Shown in pieces: positions 27,444 to 36,635 of a stretch of DNA of 64,000 bases. Positions within the stretch are counted from its first letter, which is position 1. Every line of letters starts with the position of its first letter. Below the pieces are notes generated by a model. That model ran no database searches, was not told the origin of the DNA, and saw nothing but the letters and a program-made list of their open reading frames with translations. The position numbers and the translations under genes are program-made. The stretch spans positions 1,984,001 to 2,048,000 of the forward strand of contig NZ_MTJN01000002.1 of NCBI RefSeq assembly GCF_002017865.1. Reading direction: 5' to 3'. The stretch is from Rhodoferax fermentans (lineage in GTDB: Bacteria; Pseudomonadota; Gammaproteobacteria; Burkholderiales; Burkholderiaceae_C).

Positions 27444-27548
27444 AACAACAGATCTCCAGTTCATACAGCTGGAAACCATGATACGGGCAGCACCCCCAAT
27501 CACACGGTGACAAGAGTCACGCAGTGTGGGTGGCCGGTGGTTTGGGCG

Positions 27549-29516
27549 CTACTTGCTCACCTGGCCAGGGCTGCGCGCCGGACGTGGCAAGGCCCGCGCA
27601 TCGCGCACCAGTTGGCCACAGTCACTGTCCTGGCCGGGGCCCGCGTCGATCAGCGGCAGCAAGGCCAGCAGCGGGTTGACCAGGCCCAGTGCCACTGCAC
27701 CGGCAGCGCGCGCGGCCACCTGGCCTTTGTCGACACTGACCTGGGGTTGGGCAAAACTGCCGCGAATGTAGATCGGGCTGCGCAAGGCCACCGGGCTGGT
27801 GGTCTTGGTCTTGGGGGTGAGCGTCAGGTCCAGCTGCTCATGGGCCAGGTCGATGTTGCCGCTGCCCAGCAAGGTGGTGACCTGGGTGTCCACCACCAGC
27901 GCCTCGGTCTGCATGACCCCGGACTTCACCTGGAAGTCTGCCACCGCGCAGCGCAGCTTGATCAGCTTGTCGCCAGTCAGATTCAGCGCCAGGATCTCCC
28001 ACAGGTGCAGGCCGATTTTTTCCATCATCAAGCGGCTGACCTGGCCGCCAGCCACCACCAGACCCACCTGGCCGTTGGCACTGGCCAACATGTCACCCAC
28101 CGAGTTGCCCGTGCCACTCAGCTTGAACTCGCCATTGATCTGGCCAATACTGGCCTGGTTCAGGTCCACCGTGGGGAACAGCTTGGACAACAACAGCTTG
28201 CGTGCCCGAACCTGGGCGCTGGCCTGGATCGGTGTGCTGCGCCCGTCCAGCGTGATGCGGGTCTGCAACTGCCCACCGGCCAGTCCAAAGTTGAGCGGGT
28301 CCAGCGTCAGCACCGAGTCCTGCAGTTTCAAGTGAACCGACAGGTCTTCCAGCGGCAGCGCCTCGGCGCGGCGCAAGGTTTTGGCGCTGAGCTGCACATC
28401 GGCATCCACCGAGTCCCAACGCTCGGTTTTAAAGGGCAGCTCGGGCAACACCCGCTTTTGTGCCTGCGGGTCTTTCACGGCCTGGGCCAGACTGCCGCTC
28501 CGCGCGCCAATCACCGGGCCAAGATCCGCCAGCGCCAGCAGGCGCGAGTTGAGCACGGCGTTCAAGACCGGCCGTTGGCCGCCAGTCGTGACCTCAACAA
28601 AACCGGCGATGTCGCTGGCGCCAAAACGACCGCTGAACTTCTCAAAACGCCAGCGCTGACCCACATGCCACAAATGGCCCGCCACCGAATAGGCGCGGGT
28701 GCCTGGGAAAGCGATGCCCAGCAGCGGGTAGAGCTGCTCCAGGCTACCCCCCGACAACGCCATCTGCATGTCCACGGCCGAGAAAGCCAGCAAGCCGGTC
28801 ACGGTGCCGTCCACCTGCACCTGGGTCGGTCCGAGGCTGGCTGTCAGCTTGAGCGGGTAGGGCTGGCTGGTGTCGCGCAGCGCCAGCACCGGGCCACCGC
28901 TGCCCTGCGCCTTCAGCGGCAACCCCTTGAACTGGCCGGTGGCCGAGAAACTCAGGTCCAGCGCCGTGGCCCGGCTGGTTTCACCCGAGGCGGTGGCCAG
29001 CTGAGCGCGGATGCTGGTTTTCTGGTCCAGATCGTCATAACCCAGCGTGCCATGATCCAGCGCCACCCGCCCGATGTGGATGCGGTCGTTTTCGTCCTGC
29101 TGGTTGATGTCCAGCAACCAGCTTTTGCGCTTGTTGGACTGTTCCAGAAAAATGCTGGCCTGTTCCAGGCGCACTTCAGTGAAAGCGATGTTGCGCTTGA
29201 GCAAGCTGCTCAGATCGAGACCGACCGCCACACCGTCTGCCGTAACCATCTGTTTTTCCTTGGCCCAGGCCGGGTTGGCAAAACGCACACCGGTCGCATG
29301 TAAACGCGCCACCGGCCAGCCAAAGTCCACCGTCAGATCACCGCTCAACACCAGCTCACGCCCAGTGTGTTGCAGGGCCATGCGCTCCATGGGCGCGCGC
29401 AACCAGTTCCAGCCGAACAAGGCGATGACCAGCACCAGCAGCAACACCGCAGTCAACAGGGCCGCCAGCGCCCACAACACATAACGCCGCAACACCAACA
29501 AGGAAGGGAAAACCAT
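27549..29516 (-). CDS. AsmA family protein
   Basis: A 655-residue inner-membrane-anchored periplasmic protein. The single TM is at about 9-35 (RYVLWALAALLTAVLLLVLVI). The AsmA domain follows with GRELVLSGDLTVDFGWPVARLHATGVRFANP, SLLKRNIAFTEVRLEQA and the C-terminal repeat region LDGRSTPIQASAQVRARKLLL to GSGNIDLAHEQLDLTLTPKTK. AsmA-like proteins form bridge-like channels that move phospholipids toward the outer membrane. It stands alone, convergent with nothing, and is divergent from the diguanylate cyclase. Confidence 0.9.
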   Translation of the reverse strand: MVFPSLLVLRRYVLWALAALLTAVLLLVLVIALFGWNWLRAPMERMALQHTGRELVLSGDLTVDFGWPVARLHATGVRFANPAWAKEKQMVTADGVAVGLDLSSLLKRNIAFTEVRLEQASIFLEQSNKRKSWLLDINQQDENDRIHIGRVALDHGTLGYDDLDQKTSIRAQLATASGETSRATALDLSFSATGQFKGLPLKAQGSGGPVLALRDTSQPYPLKLTASLGPTQVQVDGTVTGLLAFSAVDMQMALSGGSLEQLYPLLGIAFPGTRAYSVAGHLWHVGQRWRFEKFSGRFGASDIAGFVEVTTGGQRPVLNAVLNSRLLALADLGPVIGARSGSLAQAVKDPQAQKRVLPELPFKTERWDSVDADVQLSAKTLRRAEALPLEDLSVHLKLQDSVLTLDPLNFGLAGGQLQTRITLDGRSTPIQASAQVRARKLLLSKLFPTVDLNQASIGQINGEFKLSGTGNSVGDMLASANGQVGLVVAGGQVSRLMMEKIGLHLWEILALNLTGDKLIKLRCAVADFQVKSGVMQTEALVVDTQVTTLLGSGNIDLAHEQLDLTLTPKTKTTSPVALRSPIYIRGSFAQPQVSVDKGQVAARAAGAVALGLVNPLLALLPLIDAGPGQDSDCGQLVRDARALPRPARSPGQVSK

Positions 29517-29737
29517 AAACGTGTGACTTTCACAGGGACGAGGTGCGGAGGCACCCTGGGTCTCGCGCGATTGTCTGCGTCAGCGGCTGATGGGACTGTG
29601 CGTCAGCGCACCCAGGAACCCGTGGCGCTGGGCACAACACTTGAGCGATACAGTTTCCCGGACCAGGGCGGCCATGACAAGGCAACATCAATCAGGCATA
29701 GTCTTGCCCTATACGCACTCCCAAAAAAAACCTTCCC

Positions 29738-30904
29738 ATGATGACCGACCCAAGGGCAGACATCCGCCTGGCCCAGTTACACCTGTATGTGGATATCCAT
29801 CTGCATGACCGTTACCTGGCGCCGTTGCTGACCTTGGTGGTCGCCGCGATGCTCACCAACTGGGTGCCGGTCAGCTGGGCGGCCATCTGGGCTGGTTTTG
29901 AGCTGCTGATCATCGCCAACTACATCCGCGTCTACCGGGCCTTCAAGCGCAGCCAGGCCGGCGCGTCCGACGAGCCACACTGGGCCAGGCGCATCGCCTT
30001 GGCCCACGGCGCCCACATGCTGGCCTGGTCGTCGCTGGTGTTCTGGGCCTGGCAGCATGACAACTTTGCCAGCCTGGTGTTCATCATGCTGGTGCACATC
30101 GCGCTGATCGCCCTGACCACCTCGATGAGCAATGCCCATCTGCGCACACTGGAGCGCGACATGGTCTTTCCCGTCCTGGCCCTGCTTGGCCTGCCCTTGC
30201 TCGAACTCAGCTGGTTCAATATCGGCCTGAGCCTGCTGGGGCTGGGTTTCAGCGTCTTGATGCTGCTGGTGGCGCGGCAGATCAACACCTACTCGACCGA
30301 GGCCCTGCAGCTGCGCCAGCGCAACGAGATCTTGATCAGGGAGCTGGAATTGCAGGCCTCACGCGATGCACTGACCGGCCTGGTCAACCGCCGCTATTTC
30401 CTGGCCGAGGCCAACCAGCAACTCCAGGCCGCCCATCGCTCCTGCCATGTGCTGGCCTTGCTGATCATTGACCTGGACCACTTCAAACAGATCAATGACC
30501 AGTACGGCCACCTGGCTGGCGACGAGGTGCTGGGTGCGGTGGTGGATGCCCTGAAGCGCAACCTGCGCACCGGTGACTGCCTGGGGCGGCTTGGTGGCGA
30601 AGAGTTCGCGCTGCTCATGCCAGAGACCACCCAGGCCGAAGCCACCGAAACGGCCGAGCGCCTGCGCCAGGCCGCCGCTGCGGTGCCGCTCACGCTGCAG
30701 GGTCAGGCCATCTGCCAGACCGTCAGCATCGGCATTGCCTTGTTGCAAAAGGAAGACACCAGCCTGTCGAGCCTGATGCACCGGGCCGACCTGGCGATGT
30801 ACGCGGCCAAGACACAAGGCCGCAACCGCGTCGTCTGCGAGCTGCCCACGCCAGCGGCAGAAGGCAGCAGCCCGAACGCAGAAACGGCCCCCCTAGCCGT
30901 CTGA
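29738..30904 (+). CDS. Membrane-bound diguanylate cyclase (GGDEF)
   Basis: The 388-residue enzyme makes cyclic di-GMP from two GTP. Residues about 25-180 form five or six membrane helices of unassigned MASE-like type. The GGDEF domain begins at ASRDALTGLVNRRYFLAEA. It has DLDHFKQINDQYGHLAGDEVL, the inhibitory I-site RTGD five residues before the active-site GGEEF, and SIGIALLQKED. It is predicted active and feedback-inhibited. The signal sensed by the membrane part is unknown. Confidence 0.93.
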   Translation: MMTDPRADIRLAQLHLYVDIHLHDRYLAPLLTLVVAAMLTNWVPVSWAAIWAGFELLIIANYIRVYRAFKRSQAGASDEPHWARRIALAHGAHMLAWSSLVFWAWQHDNFASLVFIMLVHIALIALTTSMSNAHLRTLERDMVFPVLALLGLPLLELSWFNIGLSLLGLGFSVLMLLVARQINTYSTEALQLRQRNEILIRELELQASRDALTGLVNRRYFLAEANQQLQAAHRSCHVLALLIIDLDHFKQINDQYGHLAGDEVLGAVVDALKRNLRTGDCLGRLGGEEFALLMPETTQAEATETAERLRQAAAAVPLTLQGQAICQTVSIGIALLQKEDTSLSSLMHRADLAMYAAKTQGRNRVVCELPTPAAEGSSPNAETAPLAV

Positions 30905-30936
30905 TTCACGCCGGTTGTTGAACAGAACCTGCTTCA

Positions 30937-30985
30937 TATTGGCCGATAGCCCTTATTCAAAAAGGGCTTGTCGCTATCAAAAACA
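30937..30985 (+). repeat. Palindromic repeat copy R7
   Basis: ATATTGGCCGATAGCCCTTA then TTCAAAAAGGGCTTGTCGCTATCAAAAAC. One of the best copies, between the cyclase and the convergent glutathione transferase. Confidence 0.9.
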
Positions 30986-31012
30986 GAGAATAAAGTGTAG
31001 CAACCAGGCTGC

Positions 31013-31723
31013 TTACACCGGACTGCGTTGTGGCACCAGCAGCCCACGCGCCACCGCAGGCCGCGCGACAAAGGCCGCCAGCACACGCGTGACGTGCGGG
31101 AAGTCGGCCATGCCGACCAGATCCGCTGCTTGGTAACGCTCAATCAGGTTACGCACCCATGGCAGGATGGCGATGTCGGCAATGGTGTAGTCATCACCCA
31201 AGACCCAGGCGCGTGTGGCCAGGCGCTGGTTGAGCACACCGAGCAGGCGCCGGGATTCAGCGGCATAACGGTCACGCGGGCGTTTGTCTTCGTAGTCTTT
31301 GCCAGCAAACACGTTGAAGAAACCGAGCTGGCCAAACATCGGGCCGATACCGCCCATCTGGAACATCAGCCACTGGATCGTCTCATAACGTGCCGCCGGA
31401 TCAGCTGGCAGAAACTGGCCAGTTTTCTCGGCCAGGTACAGCAGGATGGCACCTGACTCGAACAGCGCCAGCGGCTGACCACCGGGGCCATTGGGGTCGA
31501 TGATGGCGGGGATCTTGTTGTTGGGAAAGGTCGCGACAAACTCGGGTGAGAGCTGGTCGTTGGTCTCAAAACTCACCAGATGCGCCTCATACGGCAAGCC
31601 GGTTTCTTCCAACAAAATCGACACCTTGACGCCGTTCGGGGTGGGTAAGGAATAGAGCTGCAGGCGCTCTGGGTGCTGGGCGGGCCACTTGCGGGTGATG
31701 GCAAAAGCAGAGAGGTCGGTCAT
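31013..31723 (-). CDS. Glutathione S-transferase, YghU/YfcG-like (Nu class)
   Basis: The 236-residue protein has a thioredoxin-like domain beginning LQLYSLPTPNGVKVSILLEE. The TPNG stretch marks the Nu-class enzymes, which bind two glutathiones and act as disulphide-bond reductases. NNKIPAIIDPNGPGG and LFESGAILLYLAEK are glutathione-site motifs. The all-helical domain has WVLGDDYTIADIAILPWVRN. It is divergent from the penicillin-binding protein gene with 57 bp between starts. Confidence 0.92.
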   Translation of the reverse strand: MTDLSAFAITRKWPAQHPERLQLYSLPTPNGVKVSILLEETGLPYEAHLVSFETNDQLSPEFVATFPNNKIPAIIDPNGPGGQPLALFESGAILLYLAEKTGQFLPADPAARYETIQWLMFQMGGIGPMFGQLGFFNVFAGKDYEDKRPRDRYAAESRRLLGVLNQRLATRAWVLGDDYTIADIAILPWVRNLIERYQAADLVGMADFPHVTRVLAAFVARPAVARGLLVPQRSPV

Positions 31724-31780
31724 GGATGCGTCCTTCGGGGGCGGTTGAATGCGGCGGATAATCCGCCTCTACGGCAGTCT

Positions 31781-34177
31781 ATGCCCACTGGTTTCCGCGT
31801 GTCCTTACCCTCTCGATTTCCCCCTTTTCTGACTGAGTTTCTGCAGCGCTGGCGCCGCCCGACCCGGCGCGAGCTGCTCTGGGCGCTGGCCGCGTTGCCA
31901 ACCCTGCTGCTGGCCTACACCCTGCTGCTGATTCCTTTCACACCTGCCATCAGCGACATCCGCAAGGCCAAGGTCGATTTGCCCGCGCAGGTGCTGTCGA
32001 GCGACGGCAAGCTGCTGACCGAGTTCAAATGGGCCAACCGGGTCTGGGTGCCGCTCAAAGATGTGGCGCCCTCGGTGGTGAACGCCCTGGTCGCCACCGA
32101 AGACCACCGCTTTTACGAACACTTCGGGCTGGACTGGCGGCGCACCGCCTCAGCGGCGTTGCACACCTTTTCGGGTGAGCGCCAAGGCGGCTCGACCCTG
32201 ACCCAGCAATTGGCGCGCAACCTGTTCCCGCAGGAGATTGGCCGCGCGCCCACGCTCACACGCAAGCTCAAGGAAGCCATCACCGCGTTCAAGATCGAGG
32301 CGCTCTACACCAAGCCCGAGATTCTGGAGACCTACCTCAACACCGTGCCCTTTCTCTACAACGCCTACGGCATTGAGATGGCGGCGCGCACCTACTTTGA
32401 CAAGTCGGCCGACCAGCTCAGTGTGCTGGAAAGCGCCACGCTGGTGGGCATGCTCAAGGGCAACAGCTACTACAACCCGGTGCTCAACCCCGAGCGGGCG
32501 CTGCAGCGGCGCAACACCGTGCTGGCGCAAATGGTCAAACGGGGGCAGCTGGAGGCCGCGCAGTACACCAGCCTGAGCAAACGCCCGCTGCGCATTGACT
32601 TTGAGCGCCAGGTCGAGGACAGCGGGCCGGTGCCACACTTTGCGGTGCAGTTGCGCAAATGGCTGATCGACTGGGCCGACGACCACGACTACAACCTCTA
32701 TGCCGACGGCCTGGTGGTGCACACCACCATCGACGCACGCCTGCAGGCCCTGGCCAACCAGGCACTGGCGCGCCAGAGCCGCCACCTGCAAACCCTGGCC
32801 GACGCCGCCTGGCAGCCGCGCCGCGCCTGGGGCCCGGACAGCGCCCTGGTCCAGTCCCTGGTGCGCGAGACACCCGAGTACCGGCGTGCGGTCGATGCAG
32901 GCCAAAACGCTGACGACGTGCTGAAGGCGCTGTTGAAAGACAGCAGCTTCATGGGCCAACTGCGCACCCAGAAAACCCGTTTGCAGGCCGGTTTCCTGGC
33001 ACTGGACCCGCGCAACGGCCAGGTGCGCGCCTGGGTGGGCAGCCGCGACTTTGGACAAGAGCCGTTTGACCATGTGTCGCAGGCGCGGCGCCAGCCCGGC
33101 TCGACCTTCAAACCTTTTGTTTACGGCGCCGCCTTCGATGAGGGCGCCAGCCCCGACGACACGCTGATCGACCAGGCGGTGGAGATCCCGCTGCCCGGCG
33201 GTGAAGTCTGGCGCCCCAGCGACGGTGGCCCGCCCAGCGACAAACCCATGCGCCTGCGCGATGCACTGGCCTATTCCAAAAACACCATCACCGCCCAGCT
33301 GATGCAATCCGTCGGCCCCGAGCGGGTGGCCCGGCTGGCACGTGCCATGGGTGTCAACGAGAGTCCGTTGGAGGCGGTGCCCGCGCTGGCCCTGGGCACC
33401 AGCCCGGTGAGCTTGAAAGAAATGGTCAGCGCCTACAGCAGCATCGCGCATGACGGTCAGTACCTAGCGCCAATGCTGGTGACCCGCATTGAGAACCGCC
33501 AGGGCGAGGTGCTGGCCGAGTTCGACCCGGCCAAGCCACAGCGGGCCCTGTCGGCCCAGGCCAACTACCAACTGCTCGACGTCATGCGGGGTGTGGTGGA
33601 CAAAGGCACCGGCGTGGCCATCCGCAGCCGCTACGGCATCCGCGCTGACGTGGCTGGCAAAACCGGCACCACCCAGGACAACACCGACGGCTGGTTCATC
33701 CTGATGCACCCGCAGCTGGTGGCCGGTGCCTGGGTCGGCTTCAACGACGGGCGCATCACCCTGCGCAGCGACTACTGGGGCCAGGGCGCACACAGCGCCT
33801 TGCCGATCGTGGGTGAGGTCACCGCCCAGGCGCTGCGGACCAAGCTGATCGACCCACGCGAGCGTTTCGAGGCACCGCCCGAGGGCTTTTTCAGCCAACT
33901 GGCCAAAGGGTTGCGTGACTGGGTGCAGGGCCTGATGGCGCCCAAGCCCGTACCTGTGCCACAACCGGTGCGTCAGCCCGCCCCCGAAGAGGTGGTGGCG
34001 CCGGAGCCCGCTGTGCCCGCCAGTGAACCGGTTGAGGTGGTGGCATCCACGGTCACGCTGCCAGCCAGTGCGCCGGTATCGCCCATTTCAGCCTCCAGCG
34101 CCGCGCCCACGCTGGGACCGGTGGCACCGGTGTCTGTGCCTGCACCTGCTGTGGTGCCCGATGACGCGGTGCGTTAG
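31781..34177 (+). CDS. Class A penicillin-binding protein (bifunctional transglycosylase/transpeptidase)
   Basis: This inner-membrane enzyme polymerises and cross-links peptidoglycan. The 798-residue protein has TM at about 31-48. The GT51 domain has ATEDHRFYEHFGLDW, GGSTLTQQLARNLFP and LETYLNTVPFLYNAYGI. A PBP1A-like domain follows, then the transpeptidase with PGSTFKPF (catalytic Ser), SKN and KTGTTQDN. The last 70 residues are a Pro/Val/Ala-rich disordered tail. The QLYPQ-type insertion of PBP1B is absent, so PBP1A/1C-like is the safest label. ATG 31781 opens at the cytoplasmic segment. Confidence 0.93.
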   Translation: MPTGFRVSLPSRFPPFLTEFLQRWRRPTRRELLWALAALPTLLLAYTLLLIPFTPAISDIRKAKVDLPAQVLSSDGKLLTEFKWANRVWVPLKDVAPSVVNALVATEDHRFYEHFGLDWRRTASAALHTFSGERQGGSTLTQQLARNLFPQEIGRAPTLTRKLKEAITAFKIEALYTKPEILETYLNTVPFLYNAYGIEMAARTYFDKSADQLSVLESATLVGMLKGNSYYNPVLNPERALQRRNTVLAQMVKRGQLEAAQYTSLSKRPLRIDFERQVEDSGPVPHFAVQLRKWLIDWADDHDYNLYADGLVVHTTIDARLQALANQALARQSRHLQTLADAAWQPRRAWGPDSALVQSLVRETPEYRRAVDAGQNADDVLKALLKDSSFMGQLRTQKTRLQAGFLALDPRNGQVRAWVGSRDFGQEPFDHVSQARRQPGSTFKPFVYGAAFDEGASPDDTLIDQAVEIPLPGGEVWRPSDGGPPSDKPMRLRDALAYSKNTITAQLMQSVGPERVARLARAMGVNESPLEAVPALALGTSPVSLKEMVSAYSSIAHDGQYLAPMLVTRIENRQGEVLAEFDPAKPQRALSAQANYQLLDVMRGVVDKGTGVAIRSRYGIRADVAGKTGTTQDNTDGWFILMHPQLVAGAWVGFNDGRITLRSDYWGQGAHSALPIVGEVTAQALRTKLIDPRERFEAPPEGFFSQLAKGLRDWVQGLMAPKPVPVPQPVRQPAPEEVVAPEPAVPASEPVEVVASTVTLPASAPVSPISASSAAPTLGPVAPVSVPAPAVVPDDAVR

Positions 34178-34238
34178 GGCCGGGTTCATTCGCTGACGTG
34201 CTGCTCTGTGGGTAGGCCATGTGAGCTTGAGCGCGAGG

Positions 34239-34470
34239 CCTCAGACGCTCTGCGCTTTGCGACATCGGCCCCCCGCCCAAACTCACACGGCCCGAGAACA
34301 TCGCCGGGACTCAGCTTTTTTCAGGGGTCAGGCTGTTGAACGGTGGCGAACCAAAGTGCGCGCCGCAGCGGGTGGGGTGTTGGGGTCCACCGATGTCGCA
34401 AAGCGCAGCGCGTCTGAGGTGGGCGCCAATACCCCACCCGCTGCCACCCAAGACGTGAGACGGTCTTGGG
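34239..34470. repeat. Intergenic element built of interleaved inverted repeats
   Basis: The 302-bp gap 34178-34479 contains three dyads. IR-A: 34239-34268 and 34390-34419 are inverted repeats of 30 bp with one mismatch (core GCGCTTTGCGACATCGG). IR-B: 34365-34383 and 34426-34444 pair over 19 bp with one mismatch (CAGCGGGTGGGG.../...CCCCACCCGCTG). IR-C: CCCAAGAC/GTCTTGGG at 34447-34454 and 34463-34470. The right arm of IR-A sits in the loop of IR-B, so pairing both would form a pseudoknot. No T tract follows. No gene is supported here. Confidence 0.7.
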
Positions 34471-34479
34471 CCGCCAGCC

Positions 34480-35409
34480 TCAGCCCGCCGTCGCCATCCG
34501 CAGCCGACGCGCCGCGTCTTCAGCCCGGGCGTCGTCAATCTCGCGCAACACCGCCTGCATGTCGACACTGGCTTGTGAGCGCTCAAAACGACCTGTGAGC
34601 GGCATGTCCACACTCAGCAACCCGGCCTGGTACAGGCTCCAGATTTCAGGGCCGTACTCGGTGGCCAGCAGTTCGGGGGCGAACTGGCCGAAGAAGTCGC
34701 GCAGATTCGCCACATCGCGCAGCAACATGCGCTGGGCGTGGTTGTTGCCCGCCGCGTCCACCGCTTGTGGCAGGTCAATGATCACCGGTTCATCCAGCCC
34801 GTCGGCCTCATCCACTCCGGGGGTGTGCGCCAGCAGGATGTTGAACTCGGACAAATCACCGTGCACCACGCCAGCACCCAGCATGCGCACCACTTCTTTG
34901 ATCAGCGTGGCGTGGTGTTGGCGCGCCTGCTCGGGGGTAAAGGCCACATCGTTCAGGCGCGGGGCGGCGTCGCCCTGCGCGTCGGTCACCAGTTCCATCA
35001 GCAACACACCGTCGCAAAAGTTGTAGGGCTGGGGCACCCGCACACCGGCGGCGGCCAGGCGGTAGAGCGCGTCGACCTCGGCGCTTTGCCAGGCGGCTTC
35101 TTGTTCCTGGCGGCCAAACTTGCTGCCTTTGGCCATGGCACGCGCCGAACGCGAGTTTTTCACCTTGCGGTTTTCGGTGTAGTCCACCGCCTGGCGAAAG
35201 CTGCGCTGGGTGGCTTCTTTGTAAATCTTGGCGCAGCGGGTCTCCGCACCGCAGCGCACCACAAACACCATCGCCTCCTTGCCACTCATCAGCTGGCGCA
35301 CCACGCTGTCGATCAGACCCTCTTCGATCAGGGACATCAGTCGGGCAGGTGGTTTCATGGGGCGTTGGGTCGGGGCTGGGGGAGCTGGATTGTCAGCCCC
35401 AGCGCCCAT
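34480..35409 (-). CDS. RIO1-type serine protein kinase
   Basis: A 309-residue atypical protein kinase. Visible are the N-terminal helical segment SLIEEGLIDSVVRQLMSGKEAMVFVV, the phosphate-binding Lys in AKIYKEATQRSFR, the flexible-loop segment NSRSARAMAKGSKFGRQEQE, the catalytic VVHGDLSEFNILL and the metal-binding IIDLPQAVD. The start ATG lies one base after the TGA of the upstream alkX (TGA-T-ATG), which implies translational coupling. An internal ATG at 35358 (MKPPARLMS) is an alternative. Bacterial RIO kinases have no settled target. Confidence 0.88.
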   Translation of the reverse strand: MGAGADNPAPPAPTQRPMKPPARLMSLIEEGLIDSVVRQLMSGKEAMVFVVRCGAETRCAKIYKEATQRSFRQAVDYTENRKVKNSRSARAMAKGSKFGRQEQEAAWQSAEVDALYRLAAAGVRVPQPYNFCDGVLLMELVTDAQGDAAPRLNDVAFTPEQARQHHATLIKEVVRMLGAGVVHGDLSEFNILLAHTPGVDEADGLDEPVIIDLPQAVDAAGNNHAQRMLLRDVANLRDFFGQFAPELLATEYGPEIWSLYQAGLLSVDMPLTGRFERSQASVDMQAVLREIDDARAEDAARRLRMATAG

Positions 35410-35410
35410 A

Positions 35411-36535
35411 TCAGCCCAAGGCGTCTGGCTGAAGCCCTACTGGGGGTGTTTCAGGCAGTGCCAGAAAAGTGCGCAAGCGTGCCAGCTCCTCCTCCAGCGC
35501 CTGCGCAAACACCGCATCCGTCGGTGGGCTACCTGCCACATAACCCAGGTCCACCTCCAGCTGATCGCCCCGCACCGCCAGATTGCCCCAGCCAATGACC
35601 TGCTCGCGCCACAACAGCGGCAACGCGTAATAACCGCGCACCCGTTTGGGCGCCGGGGTGTAGGCCTCAAAACGGTAAGCCCAGCCCCAGAACAGCTCAA
35701 ACCGGCGCCGGTCCCACACCACCGGGTCAAACGGGGCCAGCAGCCGCAACATGTCGCCATTGGCCAAGCGGCGGCTGGTGGGGGTTTCATCAGCAGGCCA
35801 ATACCAGGTGACACCGTCGACCTGGGCGCTGGCCAGGCGCTGTTTGGCCCGCTGGAACGCAGCGGCGCGCTGGGTCGCCCACTGCGGCGTACCGCCACGC
35901 AGGTGGCTGATCAGCTCACCGAGCGAGCGCTCGGGCAGGGGTGCGTATTTGTTCACGATCACATCCACCAGCGCGTCCATGGCCTGGGCCGGGTCCGGCG
36001 CGGTTTCTGACATGCCGTCGCGCGCGGCATAGGTGCGCACACCACTCACCCGCCCGGCAATACGCAGCAGGCCGCGGTAATGCATGTCGTCAAGCAGTTG
36101 GGTGCTGGCGTTGGACGAGCCACCAAACCAGTTGCGCGCCGAGCCATGGGCAAAGTGGGCGTCCACCTCACGCGGGTGCACCACACCATGGGCCAGCACA
36201 AAGTCCAGCACCGCCTGGGCCTGCGCAGCACGCTCGGGGGTCCACACCGCCTGCGGCACACGTGGGTGCATCAGCGCCTGGGTGCTGCGCGGCACAAAGC
36301 CGTAGTTGACGAAAAAGTCTTCTTCAACATCAAGCTGGGGGTAACGCCGCTCCAGATCACCGGCGCGGTAGCCCTTGACGCGATGGCGCAGGGTCAGGTC
36401 TTGCGCACGCGCCGGGGCGCGGATCGGGTCCGCCTGCACAAAACCCAGGCGCGCGATGGCCGCAGGCAGCGTGGTGGGTGCAAACAGGCTGCGGGCCAGC
36501 GCAAAGCGACGCAGTTGGTGGAGAGTGATGGCCAT
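35411..36535 (-). CDS. alkX: AlkX/YcaQ-family DNA glycosylase (winged-helix, HTH_42)
   Basis: YcaQ-type glycosylases unhook nitrogen-mustard interstrand crosslinks and excise N7-alkylguanine. The 374-residue protein has tandem winged helices. It carries the catalytic-loop motif FVQADPIRAPARAQDLTLRHR, where Q-x-D marks the AlkX branch rather than AlkZ (QxQ). ERRYPQLDVEEDFFVNYGFVP, LLAPFDPVVWDRRRFELFWGW and YALPLLWREQVIGWGNLAV are family signatures. ATG 36535 is preferred because the LexA-type box (36553-36572) and promoter lie directly upstream. It is first in an operon with the RIO1 kinase. Confidence 0.92.
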   Translation of the reverse strand: MAITLHQLRRFALARSLFAPTTLPAAIARLGFVQADPIRAPARAQDLTLRHRVKGYRAGDLERRYPQLDVEEDFFVNYGFVPRSTQALMHPRVPQAVWTPERAAQAQAVLDFVLAHGVVHPREVDAHFAHGSARNWFGGSSNASTQLLDDMHYRGLLRIAGRVSGVRTYAARDGMSETAPDPAQAMDALVDVIVNKYAPLPERSLGELISHLRGGTPQWATQRAAAFQRAKQRLASAQVDGVTWYWPADETPTSRRLANGDMLRLLAPFDPVVWDRRRFELFWGWAYRFEAYTPAPKRVRGYYALPLLWREQVIGWGNLAVRGDQLEVDLGYVAGSPPTDAVFAQALEEELARLRTFLALPETPPVGLQPDALG

Positions 36536-36547
36536 GGTGCCCAGCCT

Positions 36548-36576
36548 TTGGTAACTGTGTAAAAATACAGTATATC
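36548..36576 (+). promoter_or_regulatory. LexA-type SOS box inside a sigma-70 promoter (alkX-alkC)
   Basis: CTGT-GTAAAAAT-ACAG at 36555-36570 matches the CTGT-N8-ACAG LexA consensus of beta- and gammaproteobacteria, with flanking A and TA. It exactly occupies the 17-bp spacer of TTGGTA (36548-36553) and TATATC (36571-36576), a promoter directed at alkC. It also lies 20 bp from the alkX start on the other strand, so LexA could repress both directions. Confidence 0.8.
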
Positions 36577-36635
36577 TGCCAGACATGGGGTCAACAATCC
36601 CATGTCACACCTCTTGAACACAAGCACCTTCCACC

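Noticed and set aside
26673..29303. A plus-strand open frame of 876 codons
   Set aside because: It lies antisense to the SLAC1/TehA and AsmA genes, has a Gln/His-rich composition typical of reverse frames in GC-rich DNA, and contains no recognisable domain.
32150..33451. A minus-strand open frame of 433 codons
   Set aside because: It is antisense of the penicillin-binding protein; no ribosome site or recognisable family.
34311..34613. Minus-strand frame of 100 codons over the interleaved repeats
   Set aside because: It overlaps the RIO1 end and the dyads, with low-complexity Arg/Gly-rich content and no family.
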